A DNA stretch of 64,000 nucleotides. Origin: Saccharothrix sp. NRRL B-16348. Its GTDB lineage: Bacteria > Actinomycetota > Actinomycetes > Mycobacteriales > Pseudonocardiaceae. This document shows, piece by piece, positions 1-8,364 of the stretch (position 1 is the first letter of the stretch; the number at the start of each line of letters is the position of its first letter). The position numbers and the translations under genes were made by a program. The stretch spans positions 30,726 through 94,725 of the forward strand of contig NZ_LGED01000201.1 in assembly GCF_001280085.1 (NCBI RefSeq). The letters are read 5' to 3'. The notes below the pieces were generated by a model. That model saw nothing but the letters and a program-made list of their open reading frames with translations. It searched no databases and was not told the DNA's origin.

Positions 1-1
1 G

Positions 2-724
2 CCCGACCCGGACACCGCCCGGCTCGGGTTGACCGCCTCGTCGCACTGGACGCGCTGGTCGGCGGGCGGCGTCGAGCTGCTGGTCGGCCGCGTGACCGAC
101 CTCGCGGACACGGCGACCTGGCGGCACGCGCTGGCCGCGTTGGTGCGGCTGTCCGCCGCGACCGCGGACGTGACGCCCCTGCGTGCCGTGGTGTCGGCGC
201 TGCTGGCGCAGGACGGCGGGTTCGACGCGGAGGAGGACCGCGACCTGCCCGCACGGCAGCGGATCGCGGCGCTCGTGCGTGAGCTGGCCGACACCCGCGA
301 CTCGGACCGGTCGCGTGCGGCGGCCCGGGCCCTGGTCGGTGACCTCGTCACGACCGGCTACCGGTCGTGGGCGGTCAAGCTCGCGGTGGTCGCCGTCCCG
401 TGGGAGGAACCGGGCGCCGAACTCGACGCGTTGCGCGAGGTGGCACGCCTGGCCGTGCGGCCGACGACCGCGTGGCGGGCCGCCGAGGAGTTGGCGACCG
501 TGCTCCCGGACGTGCTGCGGCGGGTGTCGCGGCCACGGCTGCTCGACGTGGCCGGGGCACTGGTCGTCGAGGGCGCGCCGGCGCTCGCGCTGGCGATCAC
601 GACCGCGGCCGGGCGTGACGCCGGGTGGCCGGCGGAGTGGCGTGAGCTGCTGCGCGGCCTGCGCCGGCACGACGACCCGGACGTGCGTGAGGCCGCCTCG
701 GACGTGTTCACCAGCGAGGAGTGA
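2..724 (+). CDS. Hypothetical protein, 5'-truncated by the window edge
   Basis: The reading frame is open to the left edge, so the start lies outside; the first possible internal start is a TTG at 29. About 240 residues are visible, rich in Ala, Arg, Leu and Val, with several helix-turn-helix-like segments that look like an alpha-helical (HEAT/ARM-like) scaffold. No catalytic motif, signal peptide or membrane segment is seen. I do not recognise the family. It ends with TGA at 722-724 and is followed by a GC-rich hairpin (752-777), so it is probably not co-transcribed with the next gene. Confidence 0.6.
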   Translation, partial: PDPDTARLGLTASSHWTRWSAGGVELLVGRVTDLADTATWRHALAALVRLSAATADVTPLRAVVSALLAQDGGFDAEEDRDLPARQRIAALVRELADTRDSDRSRAAARALVGDLVTTGYRSWAVKLAVVAVPWEEPGAELDALREVARLAVRPTTAWRAAEELATVLPDVLRRVSRPRLLDVAGALVVEGAPALALAITTAAGRDAGWPAEWRELLRGLRRHDDPDVREAASDVFTSEE

Positions 725-751
725 ACCCGGACGTCGCATTGCCGGCAGCGC

Positions 752-777
752 CGCGGCCCCGTTGAATCAGGGCCGCG
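752..777. terminator. Possible GC hairpin terminator after the first gene
   Basis: Eight-base arms CGCGGCCC and GGGCCGCG flank a 10-base loop. It lies 28 bases after the stop of the upstream gene and 24 bases before the next ATG. There is no T-run, which is normal for high-GC actinobacterial terminators. It could alternatively be a leader structure of the hydrolase gene. Confidence 0.35.
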
Positions 778-800
778 ACCGCCGAAGACTGGAGCCCGCG

Positions 801-1415
801 ATGACCGAGTTGGTGCTCGACCCGAAGACGACCGCGCTGGTGCTGATCGAGTACCAGAACGACTTCACCAGCGAGGGCGGTGTGCTGAACGGCGCGGTCA
901 GCGAGGTGATGGGCAGCACCGGCATGCTGCCCAAGACCGTGACCCTGGTGGAGGCGGCACGGGCGGCCGGGGTGACGGTCATGCACGCGCCCATCACGTT
1001 CGCCGAGGGTTACCACGAGATCTCGTCTCACCCGTACGGCATCCTCAAGGGTGTCGTGGACGGCAAGGCGTTCGTCAAGGGCAGCTGGGGTGCGGCGATC
1101 GTGGACGACCTCGCTCCCCGCGACGGCGACATCGTGATCGAGGGCAAGCGCGGGCTCGACACGTTCGCCAGCACGAACCTCGACTTCATCCTGCGCAGCA
1201 AGGGCATCACGACCATCGTGCTCGGCGGGTTCCTGACGAACTGCTGCGTCGAGTCGACCATGCGCACCGGCTACGAGAACGGGTACAAGGTCATCACGCT
1301 GACCGACTGCGTCGCCGCCACGTCCCAGGAGGAGCACGACAACGCGTTGCGCTTCGACTTCCCGATGTTCTCGGTGCCGGTCACGGCCGACGACGTGATC
1401 GCCGCCCTGTCCTGA
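801..1415 (+). CDS. Isochorismatase-family cysteine hydrolase
   Basis: A 204-residue single-domain protein of the isochorismatase-like hydrolase fold. The triad is visible: Asp21 (in IEYQNDF), Lys116 (in IEGKRGLDTF) and the nucleophilic Cys149 (in TNCCVES), with the expected order and spacing. Members hydrolyse isochorismate, nicotinamide, ureido or other amide substrates; nothing here fixes the substrate. The ATG at 801 is preferred over upstream in-frame starts because the family begins just before the Asp motif. The neighbours are not siderophore genes, so a role in 2,3-dihydroxybenzoate synthesis is not supported. Expected to be cytosolic. Confidence 0.88.
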   Translation: MTELVLDPKTTALVLIEYQNDFTSEGGVLNGAVSEVMGSTGMLPKTVTLVEAARAAGVTVMHAPITFAEGYHEISSHPYGILKGVVDGKAFVKGSWGAAIVDDLAPRDGDIVIEGKRGLDTFASTNLDFILRSKGITTIVLGGFLTNCCVESTMRTGYENGYKVITLTDCVAATSQEEHDNALRFDFPMFSVPVTADDVIAALS

Positions 1416-1496
1416 CTCCGTCCGGTTCGCCCATCGCGGGCACTCGGCACAGGTGCGGTGGGCCGGGCGCGCCGATCAACCGGGGGAGTGGCGGCT

Positions 1497-2960
1497 ATGA
1501 GAGCGTGTGTCGTGGGGGCCGGGCCGGCGGGGATCGTCACGGCCAAGGTGTTGCTGGAGAACGGCTTCGACGTCACCGTCTTCGACAAGTACGAGCGCGT
1601 CGGCGGGATCTGGTCGCCGGGCGGCTGCTACGACGGGTTGTCCAACCAGTCCGCGCTCCGCCTCTTCGAGTTCGCGGACCTGCCCAACCGCCTGCGCTTC
1701 GCCAGTTCGGTGGACTGCCAGCGCTACCTGGAGGACTACGCCAGGACGTTCGGCGTGCTCGACCGCGTCCGACCGGGCACCGAGGTGACGTCCATCAGGC
1801 CGGTGGACGGGCCGGGGCGGGTCGGCGCCTCCGGGTGGCTGGTCGACTCGCGCCCCGCCGGGGACGAGGACGCGCCGGTCCGCCGCGAGGCGTTCGACCA
1901 CGTGGTCGTCGCCAGCGGGGCGCACCACCACGTCCACGTGCCCGACCTGCCCGGCCGCGAGTCGTTCCGCGGCACCGTGCTGCACGCCAACGACGTGCGG
2001 TCCGGGACGTTCACCGGCAAGCGCGTGGTCGTCGTGGGCGGCGGCAAGTCCGCGTTGGACCTGGCCACCCGCGCGGCACGCGAGGCGACGTCGGCCACGC
2101 TCGTGCAGCGCAAGATCAACTGGATGATCCCCGAACGGCTGCTGCTCGGCACGGTCGGCTACCGGTGGATCCTGTTCACCCGGCTCGGCGAGGCGCTCCT
2201 GCCCCGCTACCACGACCCGGCGTGCGTCCGCCCGGTCGACCGCCTCGACGACCGGGTCAAGCGGGTCCTGTGGCGGCTCGTCACCCGCGACATGCTGATC
2301 TCCGCCGGGTACACCCGGCTGCCGAAGCGGCTGCGCCCGGATCGACCGCTGCCCTTCCACCTGGCGCACGCCGGCGTGATGCCGCGCGGTTACGTGCGCG
2401 CCGTCCGCCGCGGCCTGCTCACCGCCGAGGTCGGCGCGGTCGAGGCGTACACCGACGAGGGCCTGCGCCTGGCGACCGGCCGGGAGGTGCCGGCGGACGT
2501 CATCGTGTTCGCCACCGGCCACCGCCGGGTCTTCCCGTTCCTCGACCTGGAGCCGCACGACGACACCGGTCGGCTGCGGCTCTACCGCGGCATCGTGCCG
2601 CCGGGCGTCGACCGGCTGGGGTTCGTCGGGTTCCGCCAGGTCTTCAACAACATCATGGGCGTGGAGCTCACCGCGCACTGGCTGGTCCGCCACTTCCTGG
2701 GAACCCTGCGCGCCACCCCGGACGAGCAGGGGATGGAGGCGGCGGTCGACGCGCGCCTGGCGTGGCAGGAACGGGTGCTGCCGGGCACCGGCGGCTACGA
2801 CTTCGGCCCCTACGACATCCACTGCGCGGACGAGCTCATGCACGACATGGGCCTGCCGTCCCACCGCGCGCGCAACGTCCTGGCCGAGTACCTGCTCCCC
2901 GGCGGGGTCGCCCACCGCTACCGCGGCCTGACGGCCTCGACCACCCACCGCCGCCCGTAG
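1497..2960 (+). CDS. Flavin-containing monooxygenase-like NAD(P)/FAD oxidoreductase
   Basis: 487 residues. The N-terminus has an FAD Rossmann motif (VVGAGPAGIV), followed near residue 180 by a second dinucleotide motif (VVVVGGGKSALDLA) for NADPH; between them is FRGTVLHANDV, matching the FMO fingerprint region (FxGxxxH). A late FATGH element matches the conserved ATG motif of class B flavin monooxygenases. The ATG at 1497 follows a GGGGGAG ribosome site (1481-1487). It oxygenates an unknown soft nucleophile or ketone. An ICL/PEPM-family lyase follows 80 bases downstream in the same direction, so the two may share a pathway. Confidence 0.88.
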   Translation: MRACVVGAGPAGIVTAKVLLENGFDVTVFDKYERVGGIWSPGGCYDGLSNQSALRLFEFADLPNRLRFASSVDCQRYLEDYARTFGVLDRVRPGTEVTSIRPVDGPGRVGASGWLVDSRPAGDEDAPVRREAFDHVVVASGAHHHVHVPDLPGRESFRGTVLHANDVRSGTFTGKRVVVVGGGKSALDLATRAAREATSATLVQRKINWMIPERLLLGTVGYRWILFTRLGEALLPRYHDPACVRPVDRLDDRVKRVLWRLVTRDMLISAGYTRLPKRLRPDRPLPFHLAHAGVMPRGYVRAVRRGLLTAEVGAVEAYTDEGLRLATGREVPADVIVFATGHRRVFPFLDLEPHDDTGRLRLYRGIVPPGVDRLGFVGFRQVFNNIMGVELTAHWLVRHFLGTLRATPDEQGMEAAVDARLAWQERVLPGTGGYDFGPYDIHCADELMHDMGLPSHRARNVLAEYLLPGGVAHRYRGLTASTTHRRP

Positions 2961-3042
2961 CGCGCGGCCGGTCCGCCGGGCCGACCGAACTCATCCTTCC
3001 GATATCTCGACCACGTTCGGGGTGCCGCCTACGGTTCGTCGC

Positions 3043-3912
3043 ATGGCTTACGGCAAGGCACTGCGCGAGGCCGTCGCGGCACCCGGGACGACACCGCTGA
3101 TCGGGGTGTTCGACATGCTGTCGGCCTCGATCGCGGCCCGGCACTACGACGGGCTGTTCGTCTCCGGCTTCGGCCTCTCCGCCTCGCACTACGGCCTGCC
3201 CGACGTCGGCTTCATCGCCTGGCCGGACGTCGTCGGGTTCGTGCAGCGGCTGCGCCTGGCGTTGCCGGGCAAGCACCTGCTGGTCGACATCGACGACGGG
3301 TACACCGACCCGGAGGTGGCCTGCCAGGTGGTCCGCGCCCTGGAGCAGGTCGGCGCGTCCGGCGTGATGCTGGAGGACCAGCAGCGGCCACGCCGGTGCG
3401 GGCACGTCGAGGGCAAGCGGGTGCTGCCGCTGGAGCAGTACCTGGAGAAGCTGGACCTCGTGCTGCGGACCAGGGCCGACCTCGTCGTGGTGGCCCGGAC
3501 CGACGCCACCGACGAGGACGAGATGCTGCGCCGGGCCGCCGCGTTCGCCGAGACGGACGCCGACGTGGTCCTGGTCGAGGGCATGCCGTCGACCGACGTG
3601 ATCCGCCGGGTCCGGCGCGCGGTGGGCGACAAGGCGCTGCTGTTCAACCAGATCGCGGGCGGCCGGTCGCCGAAGCTGTCGCTCGGCGAGCTGACGGAGC
3701 TGGGCGTCGACGTGGCCATCTACAGCACGCCGTGCCTGTTCGCCGCGCACGCGGCCATCGAGGACGCGATGGTGCGGCTCAAGGAGCGTGACGGCGTGCT
3801 GCCGGACGACTCGATCAGCGTCGCCGAGTCGCAGGCACTGCTGGAGCACAACATCAGCCGCCACCACGACGTGCCCGCGCCGCGCGCGTCCCGACCCGCC
3901 ATGACCCGCTGA
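3043..3912 (+). CDS. Isocitrate lyase/PEP mutase-family protein
   Basis: 289 residues of a TIM-barrel fold of the ICL/PEPM superfamily. FDMLSASIAARHYDGLFVSG lies near the start, the Mg2+-binding DIDDGYTDPE follows, then LEDQQRPRRCGH, which resembles the KKCGH active-site loop of isocitrate and methylisocitrate lyases, and VVARTDAT. It most likely cleaves or forms a C-C or P-C bond next to an oxyacid such as oxaloacetate or 2-methylisocitrate; the substrate is not determinable by eye. The ATG at 3043 matches the family N-terminus. Same strand as the upstream monooxygenase. Confidence 0.85.
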   Translation: MAYGKALREAVAAPGTTPLIGVFDMLSASIAARHYDGLFVSGFGLSASHYGLPDVGFIAWPDVVGFVQRLRLALPGKHLLVDIDDGYTDPEVACQVVRALEQVGASGVMLEDQQRPRRCGHVEGKRVLPLEQYLEKLDLVLRTRADLVVVARTDATDEDEMLRRAAAFAETDADVVLVEGMPSTDVIRRVRRAVGDKALLFNQIAGGRSPKLSLGELTELGVDVAIYSTPCLFAAHAAIEDAMVRLKERDGVLPDDSISVAESQALLEHNISRHHDVPAPRASRPAMTR

Positions 3913-3919
3913 GGCCCGG

Positions 3920-4156
3920 TCAGCCCGGGTCGCCGCGCCGCTTGCGGTGCACCACCCAGCCGAAGTCGACGATCAGCCCGACCACGATCACGCCGAGCAG
4001 CACCGCCAGCCACGTCAGGCCCGCGCGCACGCACAGCACGGCGGCCACGCCGTTGAACACGACGCCGAACGCGGCCAGCCACAACCGCAGGGTCAACGCG
4101 CTGCGCGGCGGCGCCGGTGGCGGCAGGTCGTCGTCCGGGTGACCGGGCCCGGTCAC
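3920..4156 (-). CDS. Small two-helix membrane protein (possibly DUF6343-like)
   Basis: 78 residues with GTG start at 4156, whose GTGA overlaps the TGA of the upstream gene, indicating translational coupling. A Pro/Asp-rich N-terminal stretch of about 18 residues precedes two hydrophobic segments (around 20-42 and 44-64) and a basic VHRKRRGDPG tail, consistent with a membrane hairpin with cytosolic ends. The layout resembles small actinobacterial DUF6343 proteins, an assignment from memory only. Function unknown. It lies tail-to-tail with the ICL/PEPM gene, 7 bases apart. Confidence 0.65.
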   Translation of the reverse strand: MTGPGHPDDDLPPPAPPRSALTLRLWLAAFGVVFNGVAAVLCVRAGLTWLAVLLGVIVVGLIVDFGWVVHRKRRGDPG

Positions 4157-4494
4157 GTCCGCCACTCCTCCTGCCACCCGTGGTGCTCCTCGTAGGCGGA
4201 GGCGAGCAGCAACAGCAGCGACCGGTCGGGCTCGGCCTCGACCTCCTCGCGTAGCCACCGCGCCTTCTCCTGGAACGGCACCGGCACGCGCTCGTCGGTG
4301 GTCCGCGCCTCGCCGGGCACCAGCAGCAGCTCACGACCGTCGTCGGACCGCAGGACCGCCAGCCGACCCCGCCGCTCGGCCTCGTCCAGCAACGGCAGCT
4401 CCTCGCGCGCCAGCCGGTCGGCGTCCTCGGCCAGCCGGTCCAGCACGAACCGGCGCAGGTCCGCGTCCGACAGTCGGTTCGGCTCCACGTCCAT
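4153..4494 (-). CDS. Small acidic hypothetical protein
   Basis: 113 residues, ATG at 4494. Highly charged: the first half reads as a Leu/Arg/Glu amphipathic helix (around residues 8-45), the middle is a short beta-rich segment (LAVLRSDDGRELLLVPGEAR), and the C-terminus has helices ending HHGWQEEWRT. No signal peptide or membrane segment. It is coupled to the small membrane protein gene by a 4-base overlap, so the two products may act together. The terminal HxxWxEEW pattern faintly recalls DUF6221 proteins; I would not transfer a function. Confidence 0.65.
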   Translation of the reverse strand: MDVEPNRLSDADLRRFVLDRLAEDADRLAREELPLLDEAERRGRLAVLRSDDGRELLLVPGEARTTDERVPVPFQEKARWLREEVEAEPDRSLLLLLASAYEEHHGWQEEWRT

Positions 4495-4572
4495 GCCCAG
4501 GGGGTAACCACTCCGACCCCGGCCACACGTCGTGGACGTGCGGGTGATCGTGGCGGCCGGTAGGAATGGGTG

Positions 4573-6030
4573 ATGACCAGCGCGTACGAGCCGGACCCGA
4601 GGCGGTGGAAGGCCTTCACGGTCACGCTCGTCGCCGGGTTCATGAGCCTGCTCGACGTCAGCATCGTGTCCGTCGCCCTGCCGTCCATCCAGCACGGCCT
4701 CGGCACCACGCCGGCGGGCGTGCAGTGGGTCGTCTCGGGCTACGCGCTCGCGTTCGGCCTGGCTCTGGTGCCCGCCGGGCGCCTCGGTGACGCGATCGGG
4801 CGACGGACCATGTTCCTGGGCGCGCTGGCCGGGTTCGTCCTGTTCAGCGCGTTGGCCGGGCTCGCGCCGACCACGGAGGTGCTGGTCGTGGCGCGGCTCG
4901 CCCAGGGCATCTCGGCGGGCGCGCTGGCGCCGCAGAACTCGGCGTTGATCCAGCAGCTGTTCCGGGGCGCCGAACGCGGCCGGGCGTTCGGGTTCTTCGG
5001 CTCCACGGTCGGCATCTCGACGGCGGTCGGGCCGGTGGTGGGCGGCGTCATCCTGGCCGTGGCCGGCGAGGACGACGGCTGGCGGTGGATCTTCTACGTC
5101 AACGTGCCGATCGGCGTGGTCGCGCTGGTGCTGGCGGCACGCCTGCTGCCCCGGGCCCGCGGTGGGCCGCGCGGCCACCTCGACCTGGTCGGCGCGACCC
5201 TGCTCGGCACCGGTGTGCTGGCCGTGATGCTGCCGCTGGTGCTGGCCGAGGCGGGCGGGCTGGCGCGGCTGTGGTGGCTGTTCGGCCTCGGCGCGGCGTT
5301 GCTGGTGCTGTTCGTGCGGTGGGAACGGCAGGTCGCCGCGCGTGGCCGCAGCCCGATGCTGGACATCGCCCTGTTCACCGGCACGCCCGGTTACGGCACG
5401 GGCGCGCTGCTCGGGATGGTCTACTTCGTCGGGTTCGCCGGCATCTGGCTGGTGTTCGCGCTGTACTTCCAGACCGGTCTCGGTTACACGCCGTTGCAGT
5501 CCGGGCTGGCCGTGACGCCGTTCGCGGTCGGGTCGGCGGCGTCCGCGGTGGTCGGCGGGCGGCTGGTGGAGAAGTGGGGGCGCAAGTTGACCGTCACCGG
5601 GTTGACCCTGGTGGTGGCCGGCCTCGCGGTGACGGCGGTGGTGCTGCGGTTCGCGCCGCCGCACGTGGCCGGGTGGGCGGTCGCGCCCGCGTTGCTGGTG
5701 GCGGGCATCGGCGGCGGCTGGGTGATCTCGCCGAACACCACGCTGACGCTGCGGCACGTGCCGGTGTCGATGGCGGGTGCGGCCGGTGGGGCGTTGCAGA
5801 CGGGGCAGCGCATCGGCGCGGCGATCGGGACGGCGGCGTTGACCGGTGTGTTCTACCTGGTGCTGGTCTCGTCCGAGCGGGACTTCCCGGTCGCGGTGTC
5901 GGTCGCGGTGGGCGGCGCGACGGTGGCCGTGGCGCTGGCGCTCGTGGTGGCGGTCGTGGAGCTGCGCGCCCGACCGCGTTGTCCGTCCGCTGTGGACGGT
6001 GCGGAGCAGGCGATCCCGGACCCGCCGTGA
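4573..6030 (+). CDS. MFS exporter of the DHA2 (14-TM, EmrB/QacA) type
   Basis: 485 residues, about 14 hydrophobic segments. TM1 carries FMSLLDVSIVSVALPSIQ, the DHA2-type LDxTIVNVALP signature; the A-motif loop GRLGDAIGRRTMF follows TM2 and motif C lies in TM5 (GSTVGISTAVGPVVGG). Such proteins export drugs or secondary metabolites by proton antiport across the plasma membrane. ATG at 4573 is chosen; an in-frame GTG sits one codon upstream. The gene is divergent from the two small genes on its left and is followed 37 bases later by a peptidase gene. No regulator is adjacent. Substrate unknown. Confidence 0.9.
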   Translation: MTSAYEPDPRRWKAFTVTLVAGFMSLLDVSIVSVALPSIQHGLGTTPAGVQWVVSGYALAFGLALVPAGRLGDAIGRRTMFLGALAGFVLFSALAGLAPTTEVLVVARLAQGISAGALAPQNSALIQQLFRGAERGRAFGFFGSTVGISTAVGPVVGGVILAVAGEDDGWRWIFYVNVPIGVVALVLAARLLPRARGGPRGHLDLVGATLLGTGVLAVMLPLVLAEAGGLARLWWLFGLGAALLVLFVRWERQVAARGRSPMLDIALFTGTPGYGTGALLGMVYFVGFAGIWLVFALYFQTGLGYTPLQSGLAVTPFAVGSAASAVVGGRLVEKWGRKLTVTGLTLVVAGLAVTAVVLRFAPPHVAGWAVAPALLVAGIGGGWVISPNTTLTLRHVPVSMAGAAGGALQTGQRIGAAIGTAALTGVFYLVLVSSERDFPVAVSVAVGGATVAVALALVVAVVELRARPRCPSAVDGAEQAIPDPP

Positions 6031-6067
6031 GCTGTGCCGACCCGGTCGGTCGGGGCACGATGGCGGG

Positions 6068-7153
6068 ATGGACCTGTTAGCGCTGACCGAGCAGCTGCTC
6101 GGCATCCGCTCGACCGCCGACCGTCCCGACGACCTGCGCCGGGCGTTGGACTTCGTGCTGGACGTGGTCGGGCCCGGTTTCACCGTCGAGCGGTTCGAGG
6201 CGGGCGGCAAGCCGAGCGCGCTCCTCTACGTCGGCGAACGCCGCCCGCACTTCCGGGTGATCTTCAACGCCCACTTGGACGTGGTGCCGGGCGCGGACGA
6301 GCAGTTCCGGCCACGTCGGGACGGCGACCGGCTCATCGGCCGCGGCGCGCAGGACATGAAGCTGTCCGCGCTGGTGCTGGCGACGGTGTTCCGGGACGTG
6401 GCCGGGCGGCTGCCCTACCCGATCGGGCTCCAGCTCGTGACCGACGAGGAGGTCGGCGGGCGGGACGGCACGCGGCACCAGTTGGAGCAGGGCGTGACGG
6501 CGTCGTTCGTGGTGATCGGGGAGCACAGCGCGCTGCGCGTCGTGGCCGAGTCGAAAGGTCTCGTCACCGTGCGGCTGCACGCGGTGGGACGTGCGGCGCA
6601 CAGCGCGTACCAGTGGCTCGGCGACAACGCGTTGCTGAAGGTGATGCGCGCGGTGGACGGCGTGCTCACCGCGTATCCGGTGGCGGGGGAGGAGGAGTGG
6701 CGGACCACGGTGAACGTCGCCCGGATCTCGTCCGCGAACCAGGCGCTCAACCAGGTGCCCGCGGACGCGACCGCGTGGCTGGACGTCCGGTTCCCGCCGG
6801 AGGACGCCGACTTCACCGGCCGGTCGCGGGAGGAGATCGCCGCGCACTTCACCGCGCTGTGCCCGCCCGGCGTCACGGCCGCCGTCGACCACGTCGAACC
6901 GCCGCACCGCGCCGACCCGTCAGGGCCTGACCTGCTGGCGTTGCAGCGTGCCGCCCGTGCCCAGGGGTATTCGGGGGACCTGTTGCGCAAGCACGGGGCG
7001 GCCGACTCGCGGTTCTACTTCCAGCGGGGGATCGACGCGGTGATCTTCGGCGTCGGCGGTGACGGGCAGCACGGGCCGGACGAGCACGCCGACCTGACCA
7101 CGGTCGAGCCGTACCGGCGGGCGCTGATCGCGTTCCTGGAGGGCATTGCGTAA
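6068..7153 (+). CDS. M20-family metallopeptidase (ArgE/DapE/CPG2 type)
   Basis: 361 residues. The zinc-binding pattern is complete: His69-Leu-Asp71 in FNAHLDVVPG, Asp96 in GRGAQDMK, the Glu127-Glu128 pair in VTDEEVGG, and a late His in HGPDEHAD. A lid/dimerisation domain lies between about residues 165 and 275. Family members remove acyl or amino-acid groups from small amides (N-acetylornithine, succinyl-DAP, dipeptides); the substrate is not evident. No signal peptide, so cytosolic. ATG at 6068 follows the exporter stop by 37 bases on the same strand. Confidence 0.9.
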   Translation: MDLLALTEQLLGIRSTADRPDDLRRALDFVLDVVGPGFTVERFEAGGKPSALLYVGERRPHFRVIFNAHLDVVPGADEQFRPRRDGDRLIGRGAQDMKLSALVLATVFRDVAGRLPYPIGLQLVTDEEVGGRDGTRHQLEQGVTASFVVIGEHSALRVVAESKGLVTVRLHAVGRAAHSAYQWLGDNALLKVMRAVDGVLTAYPVAGEEEWRTTVNVARISSANQALNQVPADATAWLDVRFPPEDADFTGRSREEIAAHFTALCPPGVTAAVDHVEPPHRADPSGPDLLALQRAARAQGYSGDLLRKHGAADSRFYFQRGIDAVIFGVGGDGQHGPDEHADLTTVEPYRRALIAFLEGIA

Positions 7154-7156
7154 CGT

Positions 7157-7172
7157 GTAACCTGACGGTTAC
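7157..7172. promoter_or_regulatory. Palindromic operator before the ArsR gene (GTAACC-N4-GGTTAC)
   Basis: A perfect 6-base inverted repeat, GTAACC TGAC GGTTAC, ends 9 bases before the GTG start of the ArsR-family gene. GTAACC/GGTTAC half sites with short spacers are typical of ArsR regulators paired with SRPBCC proteins. Its position implies autorepression by blocking initiation. It starts 4 bases after the stop codon of the peptidase gene. Confidence 0.6.
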
Positions 7173-7181
7173 GCTTTCGGG

Positions 7182-7802
7182 GTGGACGAGGTGGCGGGCG
7201 CGATCGCCGACCCCGTGCGGCGGGAGATCCTGGAGATGCTGCGTGCCGACGCGCGGCTGTCGGCGGGGCAGATCGCCGAGCGGTTCGCGATCAGCCGTCC
7301 GGCGGTGAGCAGGCACCTGCGGGTGCTGCGGGAGAGCGGGCTGGTGCGGGACGAACTGGTGGGTCGGCAGCGGTTCTACGTGCTGGACGCCTCCCGGCTG
7401 ACACCGCTCGCGCGGTGGCTGGCCGAGTTCGCCGTGCTCGACCGCCCCTCGGCGCTGGCCCACCACCTCGACGCGCTGGAAACCGAGGTCTACCGCACGC
7501 GGCGGGAACGGCGCGCCGGCCAACCGGACTCCGGCCAATCGCGCGCCAGTCAATCGCATACCGGCGAACTGGACTCCGGCCAATCGCGCACCGCCGGTCA
7601 ACCGCGCACTGGCCAGTCACATGCCGCCGGGCCGCGCACCGGTCAACCGGAAGCCGGTCAACCGGAAGCCGGCCGACCGGGCGGCGTCGATCCGGAGATC
7701 GCCGAACTTCACGCCGCCGGGCCACCGGTTGGCCGGTCGCGTACCGGCCGGTTGGCCGCCGACGAATCCCCTGCCGACGAATCGAAGGAGAACACCGCAT
7801 GA
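7182..7802 (+). CDS. ArsR-family winged-helix regulator with long repetitive tail
   Basis: 206 residues. Residues 1-100 are a normal ArsR/SmtB winged helix: IADPVRREILEML, then AGQIAERFAISRPAVSRHLR (recognition helix) and VGRQRFYVLDASRL (wing). No Cys-rich metal site is visible. From about residue 105 onward the protein is low-complexity Gly/Gln/Ser/Pro/Arg made of degenerate repeats (GQSRxxxQ, QPEAG), about 100 residues longer than usual for the family. The GTG at 7182 has no clear ribosome site and may be leaderless. The stop overlaps the next ATG (ATGA), so it is coupled to the SRPBCC gene, the usual partner. Confidence 0.85.
   Translation: MDEVAGAIADPVRREILEMLRADARLSAGQIAERFAISRPAVSRHLRVLRESGLVRDELVGRQRFYVLDASRLTPLARWLAEFAVLDRPSALAHHLDALETEVYRTRRERRAGQPDSGQSRASQSHTGELDSGQSRTAGQPRTGQSHAAGPRTGQPEAGQPEAGRPGGVDPEIAELHAAGPPVGRSRTGRLAADESPADESKENTA
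7510..7720 (+). repeat. Degenerate short tandem repeats inside the ArsR tail
   Basis: Repeated units such as CCGGCCAATCGCGC and CAACCGGAAGCCGG recur at irregular spacing (for example two adjacent CAACCGGAAGCCGG copies near 7645-7675). They encode the Gln/Gly/Ser/Pro-rich tail. They look like replication-slippage expansion of a short G/C-rich unit; exact unit boundaries need a dot plot. Confidence 0.55.
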
Positions 7803-8299
7803 CCCCCACTCCCACCGGCCGCCTGTTCCGCACCGACGCGGGCAGCGACCTGGTGCTCACCCGGACGTTCCGCGCGCTCGCCGACGACGTGTGGGCGAGC
7901 CTGACCGAACCGGAGCGCACCGCCCGGTGGTTCGGCCCGTGGGAGGGCGAGGCCGCGCCGGGGCGGATGGTGAAGGTGCAGATGGTGTTCGAGGAGCAGG
8001 GGCCGTGGATGGAGGTCCGCATCGACGCCTGCGACCCGCCCCGGCGGCTGGCGCTGTCGATGGTGGACGAGGCGGGCACGTGGCGCATGGAGCTGGTGCT
8101 GTCCGAAGTGGACGGTGAGACGGAACTGCGCCTCGTGCACCACCTGTCCACCGAGGAGGGCATCGGCGAGGTCGGCCCGGGGTGGGAGTACTACCTGGAC
8201 ATGCTGGTCGCCTCCCGCGCCGGCGCGCCGCTGCCCGCCTTCGACGACTACTACCCGTCCCAGAAGGCGTACTTCGAAGGCCTGACCACCGTCGACTGA
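7799..8299 (+). CDS. SRPBCC (AHSA1/START-like) domain protein
   Basis: 166 residues of an activator-of-Hsp90 homolog 1-like fold: an N-terminal strand (DLVLTRTFRALADDVWASLT), the signature ERTARWFGPW, and a central sheet ending in a long C-terminal helix (GWEYYLDMLV). The fold has a hydrophobic cavity for small ligands. GAAGGAG (7784-7790) is its ribosome site and the ATG overlaps the ArsR stop. ArsR-SRPBCC pairs are very common in actinobacteria; the ligand and physiological role are unknown. Cytosolic. Confidence 0.88.
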   Translation: MTPTPTGRLFRTDAGSDLVLTRTFRALADDVWASLTEPERTARWFGPWEGEAAPGRMVKVQMVFEEQGPWMEVRIDACDPPRRLALSMVDEAGTWRMELVLSEVDGETELRLVHHLSTEEGIGEVGPGWEYYLDMLVASRAGAPLPAFDDYYPSQKAYFEGLTTVD

Positions 8300-8364
8300 C
8301 GCTGCCACGGTTCGTCAGCGGTCGGTCAGCGGTGTCAGTCGGGGAGGCGGGCGGCGACCTTGGC

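Noticed and set aside
801..1415. Isochorismatase as part of a siderophore (DHB) pathway
   Set aside because: No isochorismate synthase, EntA or aryl adenylate gene nearby; the family has many other substrates.
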